DNA from: Bacillus tuaregi
GTDB taxonomy: Bacteria > Bacillota > Bacilli > Bacillales > Cytobacillaceae
Assembly (NCBI RefSeq): GCF_900104575.1
Contig: NZ_LT629731.1
Span: 196,205-260,204, forward strand
DNA length: 64,000 bases
Direction: 5' to 3'
Positions 16,329-24,700 of this stretch are shown piece by piece (position 1 is the stretch's first letter; each line of letters opens with the position of its first letter). Made by a program: the position numbers and the translations under genes. Under the pieces are notes generated by a model, which saw only the letters and a list, made by a program, of their open reading frames with translations, made no database searches and had not been told where the DNA came from.

Positions 16329-17633
16329 GTGCAAAACAAATCAACCACACGTTCCTTTCAATATATATTTCTGGTCTATGTATCGACCATTTTTTGCTTT
16401 GCGTTTCTATACATTATGCCGTTTTCCCATACGGGTCATTTATCTTATATCGATTCGTTATTTATTTCAACGAGTGGTCTAAGTGTGACTGGTCTGTCTA
16501 CAATTGATATAGCGACGGAACTAACAAGAGCAGGGCAGGGATTATTAATGCTGGAAATGCAGCTTGGCGGTATGGGTATACTGGTGATCATGAGTTATTT
16601 ATTTTTGCTGATGGGAAAAAGAATCACGGTATCCAGTATGCTTTTGCTATCAAGGGACCAAAATCAAAGTAATTTAAAAACGATTAAATCGTTAAGCTTT
16701 TCTGTTTTGATTATTGCCTTAGTGATTGAGGCGATTTGTTTTTTCCTAATCTACAGCGATATCGATAAGGTATCCAGCAATAGCCTGGAAGCCATCTTTG
16801 TTTCAGCGTTTCACTCTGTAGCAAGCTTTACGAATGCAGGATTTACTTTGATGGAAATCAACAGCTTTGAAACCAATAAGCTGTTTTTGCTTGCAACGGT
16901 ATTTGCTGTTTTTTTTGGCAGTATCGGCTTTCCAACTATTATGGAGTGCCTCTTTAATTTTAAAAGGAAGAAAAGCTTGTTCACAAAAATCAATCTTAGA
17001 ATGCATGTAGCTCTATTAATAATTGGCACTAGTTTATATCTTTTATTAGAGCATGATAAAGCGTTTAGCCATTTAGGATTCCTTGATAAGCTAATCAACT
17101 CGATCTTTTTATCGGCGTCAACAAGAAGTGGAGGGCTGGCTGCTTTAGAGGTTTCTTCGCTGACGGTGACAACCCTATTAATTATAATGTGTTTAATGTT
17201 TATCGGGGGAGCCTCCTCGAGTACAGGTGGGGGGATTCGCTTGACGACCTTTCGAGTGATTATTGCTAAATTGGTATCAGTTGTCAGGACCCATGAACAG
17301 GTTGTCATTGGAAACCGAGCAATCACTCAAGAGGCAGTTAATAAATCGTATTTGATTTTTATTAGCTTTGTGACCTTAACGGTTGGGTCCACGATTATTT
17401 TGACATTATTCCAGTCGCAGGATGTCATCCATCTTGCTTTTGAAGTATTATCAGCTTTAACGAATACTGGATTATCGCTGGGGGTAACAGATGAGCTGAC
17501 GAATATTCCGAAATTAGTCTTGATGCTTTTAATGATTATCGGGAGAATTGGTATATTTACACTGATTTATTTAGTTTACAGAGTCGAAGGTTCAAAGCTT
17601 AAGTATTTAGAGGAAGACTTAGCAGTCGGTTGA
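16329..17633 (+). CDS. ktrB: Potassium uptake channel subunit, KtrB/TrkH family
   Basis: This is a membrane protein of 434 residues with the four repeated M1-P-M2 units of Trk/Ktr channels; selectivity-filter regions are visible as TSGLSVTGL, SVASFTNAGF, STRSGGLAA and ALTNTGLSLG. It forms the K+ (Na+-coupled) pore and is gated by KtrA. The GTG at 16329 has AGGGGAGA four bases before it and is preferred to the GTG at 16248, which adds 27 polar residues with no family likeness. The last residue and stop (GGT TGA) are created by the end of the IS element inserted here; see the findings. Confidence 0.88.
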   Translation: MQNKSTTRSFQYIFLVYVSTIFCFAFLYIMPFSHTGHLSYIDSLFISTSGLSVTGLSTIDIATELTRAGQGLLMLEMQLGGMGILVIMSYLFLLMGKRITVSSMLLLSRDQNQSNLKTIKSLSFSVLIIALVIEAICFFLIYSDIDKVSSNSLEAIFVSAFHSVASFTNAGFTLMEINSFETNKLFLLATVFAVFFGSIGFPTIMECLFNFKRKKSLFTKINLRMHVALLIIGTSLYLLLEHDKAFSHLGFLDKLINSIFLSASTRSGGLAALEVSSLTVTTLLIIMCLMFIGGASSSTGGGIRLTTFRVIIAKLVSVVRTHEQVVIGNRAITQEAVNKSYLIFISFVTLTVGSTIILTLFQSQDVIHLAFEVLSALTNTGLSLGVTDELTNIPKLVLMLLMIIGRIGIFTLIYLVYRVEGSKLKYLEEDLAVG

Positions 17634-17711
17634 ACTACCCCCACTTAATTTTCTAGCGAAAATTTGAAGTGGGAGATTCCTAAGAACACCAGCCTATCAG
17701 CTAGTTATTGG
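17629..17711 (-). ncRNA. Right end of the element, predicted omega-RNA scaffold 3' part
   Basis: Downstream of the tnpB stop, on the same strand, lie hairpins typical of the TnpB guide-RNA scaffold: one near 17682-17711 and one formed by AAGTGGG/CCCACTT. In known TnpB systems the transcript crosses this end and the adjoining host sequence acts as the guide, here the complement of the last ktrB codons (17628 downward). This is inferred from family knowledge; no RNA evidence is available. Confidence 0.5.
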
Positions 17712-18884
17712 TTAGGCGAGCCCCGTCGCACCGACGGTTAGAAGCCTTATCGCTTCATTTTTAAGATTTAAACTTGCGTTAATATCCCTTTGGTGATGAG
17801 CACCACAAATACATGTCCATTCACGTAAAGCAAGATTTTTAACGTCTTTGTTTTTGTAACCGCAGCATGAACAAAGTTGACTGGATGGAAAGTTTTTTGC
17901 AACCGTGACAATTTGCTTTCCGTACCATTTCGCTTTGTACTCAATCATAGTCTTGAATTCTGACCATGATGCTTCACTAATGGCTTTTGCGAGATTGTGG
18001 TTTTTCAACATGTTACTTACAGACAAATCTTCCATACTGATAATGTCGTGGTTTTTGACAATCTCGGTGGATATTTTTTGTAAGTAATCGGTTCTGGCAT
18101 TCATTATCTTTTCGTGAATACGCGCAACTTTTATTTTTGCTTTATACCAGTTCGCACCACCTATGGTTCGTCTACTCATAATTCTTTGCGCTTTGGCTAA
18201 CTTTTCTTCTAACGAACGGAAGAACTTTGGATTTTCATAGATGGTTCCATCTGAAAGAATAGCAAAATCTTTCAAACCTACATCGATTCCAACAGCAGAA
18301 TTTGTTTTTGGAAATTCTGCAATTTCAACCTCCGCTCCAATAGAAACAAAATATTTACCCGATGGGCTCCGTCTAATCGTTGCATTTGAAATTTTTCCTT
18401 CGACTTCACGACTTTTTGCAAAGCGAATCAATCCAAGTTTAGGTAGTTTGATATCGTTATCGATGACAGCGATATTTCCATTTGTATGCTTGGTAGTGTA
18501 AGACTGAATAGGATTTTTCCTCGACTTGAATCGTGGGTACTTATTTTGCTTTTTATAATATCTATCGAAAGAATCTGCTAGATTCTCAACCGATTTCTGC
18601 AAAGCGATACTATCTACTTCTTTTAGAAAGGCATATTGCTTCTTTAAGTCAGGAAGTTCCTTTACCGTTTGGTACTTATTCAAGCACCCACCTTTCCAAG
18701 TATTAGTTAGAAGTTGACCGTTTTGAACCATTTCTTCAACAATATACCAGTAAGCGTCTTTTTCTTTTTGTTTACCTAAAAAGAAGTTGAATACAAATCT
18801 TGCACAACCAATCGTCTTATTAATGAGTTCAGTCTGTTTCTTGCTAGGGTAGATTCTGAATTTATATGCTTTATTTACTAACAT
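17712..18884 (-). CDS. tnpB: TnpB RNA-guided nuclease (IS200/IS605 OrfB)
   Basis: This 390-residue TnpB looks intact. The N-terminal region is [13 protein letters not shown], the RuvC acidic residues are D201 (GIDVGLKD), E285 (SMEDLSV) and D367 (RDINASLN), and a zinc ribbon lies between (CSCCG at 338-342 and CICG at 358-361). TnpB proteins cut DNA next to a TAM under guide-RNA direction and help keep the element in place. ATG at 18884 after GGAGGTGAT. Its promoter region is shared with the divergent RHH gene. It interrupts the ktrB-ktrA operon. Confidence 0.92.
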   Translation of the reverse strand: MLVNKAYKFRIYPSKKQTELINKTIGCARFVFNFFLGKQKEKDAYWYIVEEMVQNGQLLTNTWKGGCLNKYQTVKELPDLKKQYAFLKEVDSIALQKSVENLADSFDRYYKKQNKYPRFKSRKNPIQSYTTKHTNGNIAVIDNDIKLPKLGLIRFAKSREVEGKISNATIRRSPSGKYFVSIGAEVEIAEFPKTNSAVGIDVGLKDFAILSDGTIYENPKFFRSLEEKLAKAQRIMSRRTIGGANWYKAKIKVARIHEKIMNARTDYLQKISTEIVKNHDIISMEDLSVSNMLKNHNLAKAISEASWSEFKTMIEYKAKWYGKQIVTVAKNFPSSQLCSCCGYKNKDVKNLALREWTCICGAHHQRDINASLNLKNEAIRLLTVGATGLA

Positions 18885-18912
18885 TGATTATCACCTCCTT
18901 ATCTGTTATTGT

Positions 18913-18926
18913 ATACGTGAATACGT
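18913..18926. promoter_or_regulatory. Direct repeat ATACGT-N2-ATACGT, likely RHH operator
   Basis: Two ATACGT copies start eight bases apart in the 66-bp gap between divergent tnpB and the RHH gene. Tandem, closely spaced half-sites are typical of ribbon-helix-helix binding, so the RHH protein may repress itself and tnpB here. Confidence 0.4.
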
Positions 18927-18950
18927 AATATAACAAGGAGAATGATACCA

Positions 18951-19088
18951 ATGGCTAGAAAAAAGTTTACTACCTCTTTAGACGAAAATATTATTCAACA
19001 ACTTAAAATGCAAGCTGTTAAAGAAGGTACAGATGCAAGCAAGATTCTTGAAAAACTAATTGAGGAATATCTCAAAAAGCAAGCTTAG
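18951..19088 (+). CDS. Small ribbon-helix-helix DNA-binding protein within the TnpB element
   Basis: This 45-residue protein starts MARKKFTTSLDENIIQQLKM; a basic beta-strand (KKFTTSL) is followed by two helices, the RHH fold of Arc/CopG-type regulators. ATG with AAGGAG ten bases before. It lies inside the element, divergent from tnpB, and is too short for many gene callers. A role in controlling tnpB or element copy number is inferred from position only. Confidence 0.75.
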   Translation: MARKKFTTSLDENIIQQLKMQAVKEGTDASKILEKLIEEYLKKQA

Positions 19089-19180
19089 GCTGACGCCTAA
19101 CGACATTCATCTCCCACCTACTCACTGCGTTCCTTGAGGTGGGAGTCTTCTGTCGTAAATCAGATAAATGAGGTGGAATT

Positions 19181-19834
19181 TTGAAGCAATATTTAGTCAT
19201 CGGAGCAGGGAGATTTGGGAGCGGCATCATTAAAGAATTACATAACAAAAAGCAGGATGTCGTTGTATGTGACGTTAATCGGAAAAAGCTGGATGCGATT
19301 GATCATTTAACGACCTATTGTATCATAGGGGATTTTCGCGATAATGATGTATTGGATCAAATCAGAATAGATGAGTTTGATGCGGTTTTCATTGCAATTG
19401 GAACAGATGCGTATTCTGCCATCCTCATAACCAAGAAAATGAAGGACCGGAATGCAAAGAAAATAATTGCCAAAGCGAATAATCAGGAAGTAGGAGAAAT
19501 TCTTTATAGCTTAGGGGCTAATCAAGTGGTCTTTCCTGAAGAAGAGGCTGGTAAAAAAATTGCCAGACAGGAAATGATGACAGGTGTCATCGAATATCTG
19601 GCGATTACTGAAAATGTTTCGGTAATTGAAACGGAGGTTCCGGAGCAGCTTTGTGGAAAGACATTAATGGAGTTAGACTTTTCGCGGAAGTTCGGTCTGA
19701 TGGTTTCTCTCATATTGAGAAATGGAGAGCCGTTAAAAACTCATTTAGCCGAAACACCCTTTCAAAAGGGCGATTATATGCTAATTGTCGGTGATAACAA
19801 AAAAATTGACCGCTTCAAGAGACGGTTTTCGTAA
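19181..19834 (+). CDS. ktrA: Potassium uptake regulatory subunit KtrA/TrkA family
   Basis: This 217-residue cytosolic protein has an RCK_N Rossmann domain (YLVIGAGRFGSGIIKELH, then VVVCDVN) and a C-terminal RCK_C domain (about residues 135-217). KtrA rings bind ATP/ADP and c-di-AMP and gate the KtrB channel. TTG start, with GAGGTGG five bases before; no ATG is near. It should be co-transcribed with ktrB but is now separated from it by the 1.5-kb element, so its expression may depend on readthrough. Confidence 0.9.
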   Translation: MKQYLVIGAGRFGSGIIKELHNKKQDVVVCDVNRKKLDAIDHLTTYCIIGDFRDNDVLDQIRIDEFDAVFIAIGTDAYSAILITKKMKDRNAKKIIAKANNQEVGEILYSLGANQVVFPEEEAGKKIARQEMMTGVIEYLAITENVSVIETEVPEQLCGKTLMELDFSRKFGLMVSLILRNGEPLKTHLAETPFQKGDYMLIVGDNKKIDRFKRRFS

Positions 19835-19945
19835 TTCATTTACCTGCTTATATATTGGGCCTTAAAAAAAATTAATTTTGCCTCGGAATTTTCACCCAAC
19901 TTTCAGATTTGTCTGCTATTCTAAATAAATGGTACTTCGATTCGG

Positions 19946-20070
19946 ATTCAGTGGGGGTACAAAACCCAGCTGAATGAAGTTAAGACTCCGGCGAGTCTTG
20001 CGATTTATTAAAGGTAGTTTACCCGAGCGAGCTCAGGTAATCCGGACGCAAATTCGACGGGCGAATTTGA
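19946..20070 (+). repeat. Three-hairpin dispersed element, copy 2 (upstream of the response regulator)
   Basis: ATTCAG...CTGAAT with G/C-rich inner stem (19946-19975), a variable middle part with GAGCGAGCTC, and CAAATTCG/CGAATTTG (20049-20069). It shares CTCCGGCG, GAGCGAGCTC and TCCGGACGCAAATTCGAC with the copy at 7663-7777. It lies in the leader of a two-component operon. Confidence 0.6.
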
Positions 20071-20105
20071 TAAAAATGCAGACTTAATAAAGGAAGTGCA
20101 TTCTA

Positions 20106-20783
20106 GTGGATATCTTATTTGCTGAAGATGATGAAGGGCTAGGAAAATTAATCTTTCATTTGCTGCAGAAGGAATTCAATCGGGTGGAGTGGGTAAAAGA
20201 CGGGCGATCTGCATATGAATATGCCTTATTAACTGATTTTGATGTCGTGATTCTTGATTGGATGATGCCAGAGATGAACGGATTGGAAGTATGCAGCCGC
20301 TTAAGAAAAAAGGGTTATAAAGGCTGCATTATATTCTTAACGGCAAAGGATTCGATTGAGGATGTCGTATCAGGTCTTGATTCGGGTGCGGATGACTATC
20401 TTGTTAAGCCGTTTAAATTCGAGGAATTGGCGGCGAGGTTACGGGCGCTTTCAAGAAGAATTGAAAGGCCGTTTGAAGAGATTCTCTCCTGTAATGGACT
20501 GCAGTTAAATTTGAATACACATGTAGTTGAGCGAAAAGGACAGACCATCGAGCTTTCTAGGAAGGAGTATGCCTTATTAGAGCTGCTGCTGCGGAACAAG
20601 CACCAGACGATGACAAGGGAGGTTCTATTGGAAAGAATCTGGGGCTTTGATGTGGATGTCACGGAAAATGCTCTTGATGCGCTTGTGAAGCTTGTTCGGA
20701 AAAAGATTGATCTGCCCGGACAGCCGTCGATGATCAAAAACGTCAGAGGTGTTGGCTATACATTGAGGGATGGTCATGTTTAA
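20106..20783 (+). CDS. OmpR-family response regulator
   Basis: This 225-residue protein has a receiver domain (acidic pocket E7/D8/D9, phosphate acceptor D51 in VILDWMMPEMNG, lysine in YLVKPF) and a winged-helix DNA-binding domain (about residues 125-222, ending KNVRGVGYTLR). GTG start at 20106; the start is uncertain by a few codons. It overlaps the kinase gene downstream by eight bases. Its target genes are unknown; the divergent-acting redox/stalk cluster downstream is a possibility only. Confidence 0.88.
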   Translation: MDILFAEDDEGLGKLIFHLLQKEFNRVEWVKDGRSAYEYALLTDFDVVILDWMMPEMNGLEVCSRLRKKGYKGCIIFLTAKDSIEDVVSGLDSGADDYLVKPFKFEELAARLRALSRRIERPFEEILSCNGLQLNLNTHVVERKGQTIELSRKEYALLELLLRNKHQTMTREVLLERIWGFDVDVTENALDALVKLVRKKIDLPGQPSMIKNVRGVGYTLRDGHV

Positions 20784-21972
20784 TAATGTTAAGGCAAGAC
20801 TCACCATTCTCTATACAGGCTCGCTGCTGCTGATCTTAATTCTATTTATTCTCATCTTATATGGATTTATTTCAGGTGCCATTAAAAAAGAGGAAATAAA
20901 CGAACTCGATTTGTTTTTTGAAAATGAAAGGCATGAGCTGTATGAGGAATATTATGAGCACGAGCATCGGCATCTCGAGTTCAAAGAAGAAAGAAAGATT
21001 TTCTATTATGTGGTAGACAAGAATCAGCAAGTAGTAACTGGAGAAGAAACGATAAGAGGCTTGTATCCCTATCTGCCTGCTATGGAGGAGCCAAATAGTA
21101 CGAGAGAAATAGAATGGGAGAAATCCCATTTATTAGTCAAAAGCTATCCTTTAGATAGTATCGGCACGGCAATCATTGGAATGGACATCACAAATGAAAA
21201 ACATTTGATTCAAAATATTATCTGGATTCTCGTAGTGTTCACCGTTCTGTTTAGCATTTTGTTTGCCTGGGTTGGACAATTTTTTGCCGGGCAGGCGATG
21301 AAGCCGATTCAGACAGCCTTTCTAGCACAGCGGAAATTTGTCTCAGATGCTTCCCATGAGTTAAGGACGCCATTAAGCATTTTTTACAGCACAATGGATG
21401 TTCTTTCAGAGGAGGAAAATCTAAGCCCGTTCGGAAAGGAAGTACTGGAGGATGGAAAAAATGAAGCAGAAATGATGAATAAGCTGCTAAACGACCTGTT
21501 ATTTTTAGCAAGAAGCGACCAGGGAAATATGGAATTAGATATGGAAGAATATGATTTATCTAGTCAATTACATTCCTGGTTAACCGGATTCTCACGCACC
21601 ATGCCTGCTCATTTGATGCTGAAATGGGAGATTGAGGATCATATTGCTATGCAGGGTGATAAAGTGCGGATGCAGCAGCTGTTGTATATATTGCTGGAAA
21701 ATGCCGTCCGTTATACAAAGGAAGGCAGCATTATCTGCACGTTAAAAAAGAATCAAAAAATCATATTAAGTGTAGAAGATACAGGTATCGGGATTGCACC
21801 GGAGGAGCTCCCGCAAATTTTTGACCGCTTTTATCGAGGGGATGCAGTTAGAAAAAGAGATGGCTCGGGACTCGGATTATCGATTGCGAAAACCATTGTT
21901 GAAGCTCACGGCGGAACGATAGAGGTAAAAAGCAAGGTGGGAAAAGGTACTCAATTTATCGTAACGATGTAA
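20776..21972 (+). CDS. Membrane sensor histidine kinase
   Basis: This 398-residue kinase has two membrane helices (about residues 9-33 and 147-169) enclosing an outside sensor region of about 110 residues with a striking Glu/His/Tyr-rich stretch (residues 50-75). That is followed by a very short linker, the H-box HELRTPL (H194), N-box ENAVRYT and G-boxes DTGIGIAP and GSGLGL. ATG 20776 has GAGGGA five bases before; ATG 20770 is the alternative. The His/Glu-rich sensor hints at metal or pH sensing, but this is a guess. Confidence 0.87.
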   Translation: MFNNVKARLTILYTGSLLLILILFILILYGFISGAIKKEEINELDLFFENERHELYEEYYEHEHRHLEFKEERKIFYYVVDKNQQVVTGEETIRGLYPYLPAMEEPNSTREIEWEKSHLLVKSYPLDSIGTAIIGMDITNEKHLIQNIIWILVVFTVLFSILFAWVGQFFAGQAMKPIQTAFLAQRKFVSDASHELRTPLSIFYSTMDVLSEEENLSPFGKEVLEDGKNEAEMMNKLLNDLLFLARSDQGNMELDMEEYDLSSQLHSWLTGFSRTMPAHLMLKWEIEDHIAMQGDKVRMQQLLYILLENAVRYTKEGSIICTLKKNQKIILSVEDTGIGIAPEELPQIFDRFYRGDAVRKRDGSGLGLSIAKTIVEAHGGTIEVKSKVGKGTQFIVTM

Positions 21973-21993
21973 AGCGATATCGTAAACACGTTA

Positions 21994-22025
21994 AAGAGTA
22001 AGAACCATAGCGGATTCTTACTCTT
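21994..22025. terminator. Bidirectional terminator between the convergent kinase and membrane genes
   Basis: A perfect 11-bp stem AAGAGTAAGAA / TTCTTACTCTT with a 10-base loop, flanked by T-rich sequence on the plus side. Confidence 0.8.
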
Positions 22026-22043
22026 CTTTTCATTCAGTAGACT

Positions 22044-22604
22044 CTATTCATGATGAATTTTTTTGGCAGTAGTGTGAAGCATCGTCTCTGCATAACGTAA
22101 AGCCAGCAAGGCTAGGATGAGGATGAATCCACCGCCATATAAAAAGGCAGCCCATGGTTGGGTGGAATCTGTACCAATCAAAATGCCGTGCAACACCATT
22201 AATAACCACGCAGGAATGACGAGTAAATGGAGCCTTTTCCAGACAGAGCGGCCTAGTTTTTTTATGAAAAAATCTGATGCTGCCATCGTCATGAGAAATA
22301 AATAAAAGGAGAGTGTCCCTAATGCTGATAGGATTGGGGCATTCTGTGCTGAGAAAGGAAGTACTAGCTCCAAGAGTGAGTAGGGAACATACGCGTCCTT
22401 CCATAGTAAGATGCTATGAAAAATGATGGTCAAAAATCCTGCCCAGCCGCTTGTTTGATGCAGCGCTAGCATGAGGGGCTTGTCTTTCCGGAATACCATC
22501 ATACGGGCCAGTAATCCGAATGCTAAAGAAAGGGTTAATAGAAAATAGGCAAGAAAGCCAGACAAGCGGATGAGGCTCCAGCTTGAAATAAACGCAAGAC
22601 TCAT
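22044..22604 (-). CDS. Ferric-reductase-like transmembrane protein
   Basis: This 186-residue protein has about six membrane helices with histidines in matching positions (MLALHQTSGW, IIFHSILL, LHLLVIPAW, MVLHGILIG), the pattern of haem-binding ferric reductase-like domains such as MsrQ/YedZ. ATG 22604 is supported by AAGGAG eight bases upstream; a longer start at 22628 is less likely. It follows the ApbE gene immediately. Together they could move electrons across the membrane to a flavin or haem partner; the partner is not evident. Confidence 0.7.
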   Translation of the reverse strand: MSLAFISSWSLIRLSGFLAYFLLTLSLAFGLLARMMVFRKDKPLMLALHQTSGWAGFLTIIFHSILLWKDAYVPYSLLELVLPFSAQNAPILSALGTLSFYLFLMTMAASDFFIKKLGRSVWKRLHLLVIPAWLLMVLHGILIGTDSTQPWAAFLYGGGFILILALLALRYAETMLHTTAKKIHHE

Positions 22605-22605
22605 T

Positions 22606-23538
22606 CTAGGAACTCCTTCCAGTAACAACCTGTTTATCTGTTGTCACAAATACATATTGATAGTTTTTGATTATTTTACTTAAAACCGTATGGGGTGATG
22701 GGTGGTCACTCATAAAACAAATCTTGGCGCCGATTTCAGCATCCAGACAATGCTCGGTTATAACAGTTGCTTGAATAAGTGAGGACTGAACAGGCATGGC
22801 GGTTCGTCCATCTAATAAATGGCTTTTTTGGACACCTTCCTGCAGCCAGCTTCGATAAATCGTATTAGAGGTAGCAATCCCTCCATTCAAGATGGTAAAG
22901 GTGCCAATTTCCTTGACCTCGTCTAAGGGATCCATTACGCCAATCCGCCATGTTTTTTCTCCGTTCGACCAGACGGCGATATCACCGCCGCCGTCAACCA
23001 TGCCAAAGCGGGCACAGGCCTCTTGCTGCAGCCATTTCGCGATAGCTTCAACTGCATAGCCCTTGGCAATACCACCTAAATCAACTTTTTTCTCCGTTTT
23101 CTTTGTGATAGAACCATCGCCATGGAAAATAAATGGTTCTGGCTCCATCTTATAAAAGCTTAGAGTTTCTGTTGCTTTTTTAGCGGCTGGAAATGGAAAC
23201 GACTGATAATAGCCGTGGTTTTCCAGCTGTGTGAGCATACAGACTGAAAAGCGACCCTCTGTTTGCATGCGATAGTCCTCTGCCTTTTTTAATAGATCAT
23301 ATAAAAGAGGGGAGACATTCACGGTAGAATTCAGGCTGGCTTCGTTGAATCTCCATAATTCATTGTGTGTTTTGAATCTAGAAAACTCACTATCAATATA
23401 GTGAAGAAATGCTGTAACAGTCTGCTTCCAATCTGGCACTTCACTATTTGATATCGCTATATAAAATGTGCAGTTCATAGCCTCAATCGATAGCGTGTCG
23501 AGGTTAGTCTCGTGCGGACCTTCTAGTATTTCGATCAT
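22606..23538 (-). CDS. apbE: FAD:protein FMN transferase (ApbE family)
   Basis: This 310-residue ApbE-family protein has the motifs VDLGGIAKGYAVEAIAKWL, MVDGGGDIAVW, GGIATSNTIYRSW and the Mg-binding LLDGRTAMPVQSS and EHCLDAEIGAKICF. Members attach FMN to Ser/Thr of flavoproteins in the (S/T)GAT context. No lipobox is visible and the ATG at 23538 gives a cytosolic-looking start; a longer in-frame start exists at 23601 inside the upstream gene. No flavinylation target motif was seen in the neighbours. Confidence 0.83.
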   Translation of the reverse strand: MIEILEGPHETNLDTLSIEAMNCTFYIAISNSEVPDWKQTVTAFLHYIDSEFSRFKTHNELWRFNEASLNSTVNVSPLLYDLLKKAEDYRMQTEGRFSVCMLTQLENHGYYQSFPFPAAKKATETLSFYKMEPEPFIFHGDGSITKKTEKKVDLGGIAKGYAVEAIAKWLQQEACARFGMVDGGGDIAVWSNGEKTWRIGVMDPLDEVKEIGTFTILNGGIATSNTIYRSWLQEGVQKSHLLDGRTAMPVQSSLIQATVITEHCLDAEIGAKICFMSDHPSPHTVLSKIIKNYQYVFVTTDKQVVTGRSS

Positions 23539-23755
23539 TTTCGGAATTCCCTCCATCATTGCTAATTTGGGGAGTGAAATCACTCCAGTCGAGCTGAACA
23601 AGCTCCTTTTCCCGCTCGCTCATGTTGTCATTGATTTCTGCTGAAAGAGTACCTTGCTTAGCAGGAGCGGGCTCATCTAACGTACTGAGAATAAACGCGG
23701 AGAAGGCAGCACCTGTAATGCCCACAATCCATTTTGCTTTTGTGTTTACTTTCAT
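23504..23755 (-). CDS. Small membrane-anchored protein, unknown function
   Basis: This 83-residue protein has an N-terminal membrane helix (WIVGITGAAFSAFIL, residues 9-23) and a polar, acidic tail. GAGGTGA seven bases before ATG supports it as a real gene. Its end overlaps the apbE start by 35 bases. It lies between the stalk-domain gene and apbE in a four-gene operon. Not recognised. Confidence 0.6.
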   Translation of the reverse strand: MKVNTKAKWIVGITGAAFSAFILSTLDEPAPAKQGTLSAEINDNMSEREKELVQLDWSDFTPQISNDGGNSENDRNTRRSARD

Positions 23756-23766
23756 GTTCTTTCACC

Positions 23767-24429
23767 TCATATTTCCTGTAGGATAATCGTTGATTTTCCC
23801 TCATCCCAATTCACACGGAAACCTAATCCATTGGCAATTACGGAGATGGGGAGATAGACAGATTTTTCATAGTAAAAGCTTTTGGTAGGCATCGGAGCTT
23901 TGACCATGTTTTCATAGGCGGCATTCGTTCCAGCCCGAACAATGAGCTCTTCCTTGCCCATTGAAAGCTCGAGTATTTTGCTTTGCTGGTAATAGCTGGA
24001 CTTTGCACCTATAAATTTAGCCACCTTTTCACCGGGAACAAGCAGCTGTCCGGATTGCGGAATCACGTAAAAAAGCTCGCTTTTGTTGTTTAATTCAATG
24101 CCTACTTCCTTTGCTTCTTGAAAGGGTAGCTCTGTGTTTGAAGTACTGCTGCTTATTTCTCGTGTCCATAGATTCCAATGAGTTTGTATTGGATTACTTT
24201 CATAACGTATGTCGTTTTCGTAATAATCGCTATTATCATCACCCTCCGCTTCGCCCTCCCAATATTTTTTGTCATCATCGTCCTCGTCGTCTTTTTCATA
24301 CTCATGCTTCTCATATCTCTCATACTCCTCGTGATTATCATCCCCATCTGCAAGAGCAATTGAGCCTGATTGAAAGATGCAGAGTAGCATGATTAAAGAT
24401 AAAGTCGATTTTGTCCCTTTCCATTTCAT
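23767..24429 (-). CDS. Secreted stalk protein with copper-amine-oxidase N-terminal-like domain
   Basis: This 220-residue protein has a signal peptide (residues 1-27, ending SIALADG), then a highly acidic low-complexity stretch (Asp/Glu/Tyr/His-rich, residues 28-75). The C-terminal domain (about 100-220; YVIPQSGQLLVPGEKVAKFIG...YLPISVIANGLGFRVNWDEG) resembles the copper amine oxidase N-terminal stalk domain found in many Bacillaceae surface proteins. It is the first gene of the minus-strand operon with the small membrane protein, apbE and the ferric-reductase-like protein. The acidic stretch may bind metal ions. Confidence 0.7.
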   Translation of the reverse strand: MKWKGTKSTLSLIMLLCIFQSGSIALADGDDNHEEYERYEKHEYEKDDEDDDDKKYWEGEAEGDDNSDYYENDIRYESNPIQTHWNLWTREISSSTSNTELPFQEAKEVGIELNNKSELFYVIPQSGQLLVPGEKVAKFIGAKSSYYQQSKILELSMGKEELIVRAGTNAAYENMVKAPMPTKSFYYEKSVYLPISVIANGLGFRVNWDEGKSTIILQEI

Positions 24430-24552
24430 TTTCTGATACCTCCTTTATAGAGAACACTTTAACCTTGGTTTCTGAAAAAGGACTGAAAGGGAGAGGGGGA
24501 ATTTTTTGTAGAAAGAAAAAAGTTAAAAAGAAGGAATTTGCTTCTTTATGAA

Positions 24553-24568
24553 TGTTTCACGTGAAACA
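24553..24568. other. parS chromosome partition site (ParB/Spo0J binding)
   Basis: TGTTTCACGTGAAACA is a perfect 16-bp palindrome and an exact match to the Bacillus parS consensus TGTTNCACGTGAAACA. It lies in an intergenic region between divergent genes. The surrounding 265-bp gap (24430-24700) shows nothing else clear. Confidence 0.92.
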
Positions 24569-24700
24569 TGTCGTAAGGTGGTAAAAGGAGGGGCTTATAA
24601 TAGGAGGATACCTATTAATAGATATGCATAGAATATTTGTTTTAAATTTCACTATTTGAAACAAAATAAGCAGAGCAAATAAAAAAAGGAAAGAATGGAT

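Larger units (their letters stand above)
17629..19154 (-). mobile_element. TnpB-only IS200/IS605-type element with a ribbon-helix-helix gene
   Basis: The 1526-bp element contains tnpB (minus), a divergent small RHH gene and subterminal hairpins at both ends: CCCACTT/AAGTGGG in 17639-17675 and CTCCCACCT/AGGTGGGAG at 19111-19145. There is no TnpA (Y1) transposase, so it would need one in trans. There are no terminal inverted repeats or target duplication, as expected for this family. The minus-strand left end is preceded by TTTAC, a plausible TAM; the right end is placed after TTCAAC. Removing 17629-19154 restores a compact ktrB-ktrA junction, which supports these borders. Confidence 0.8.
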
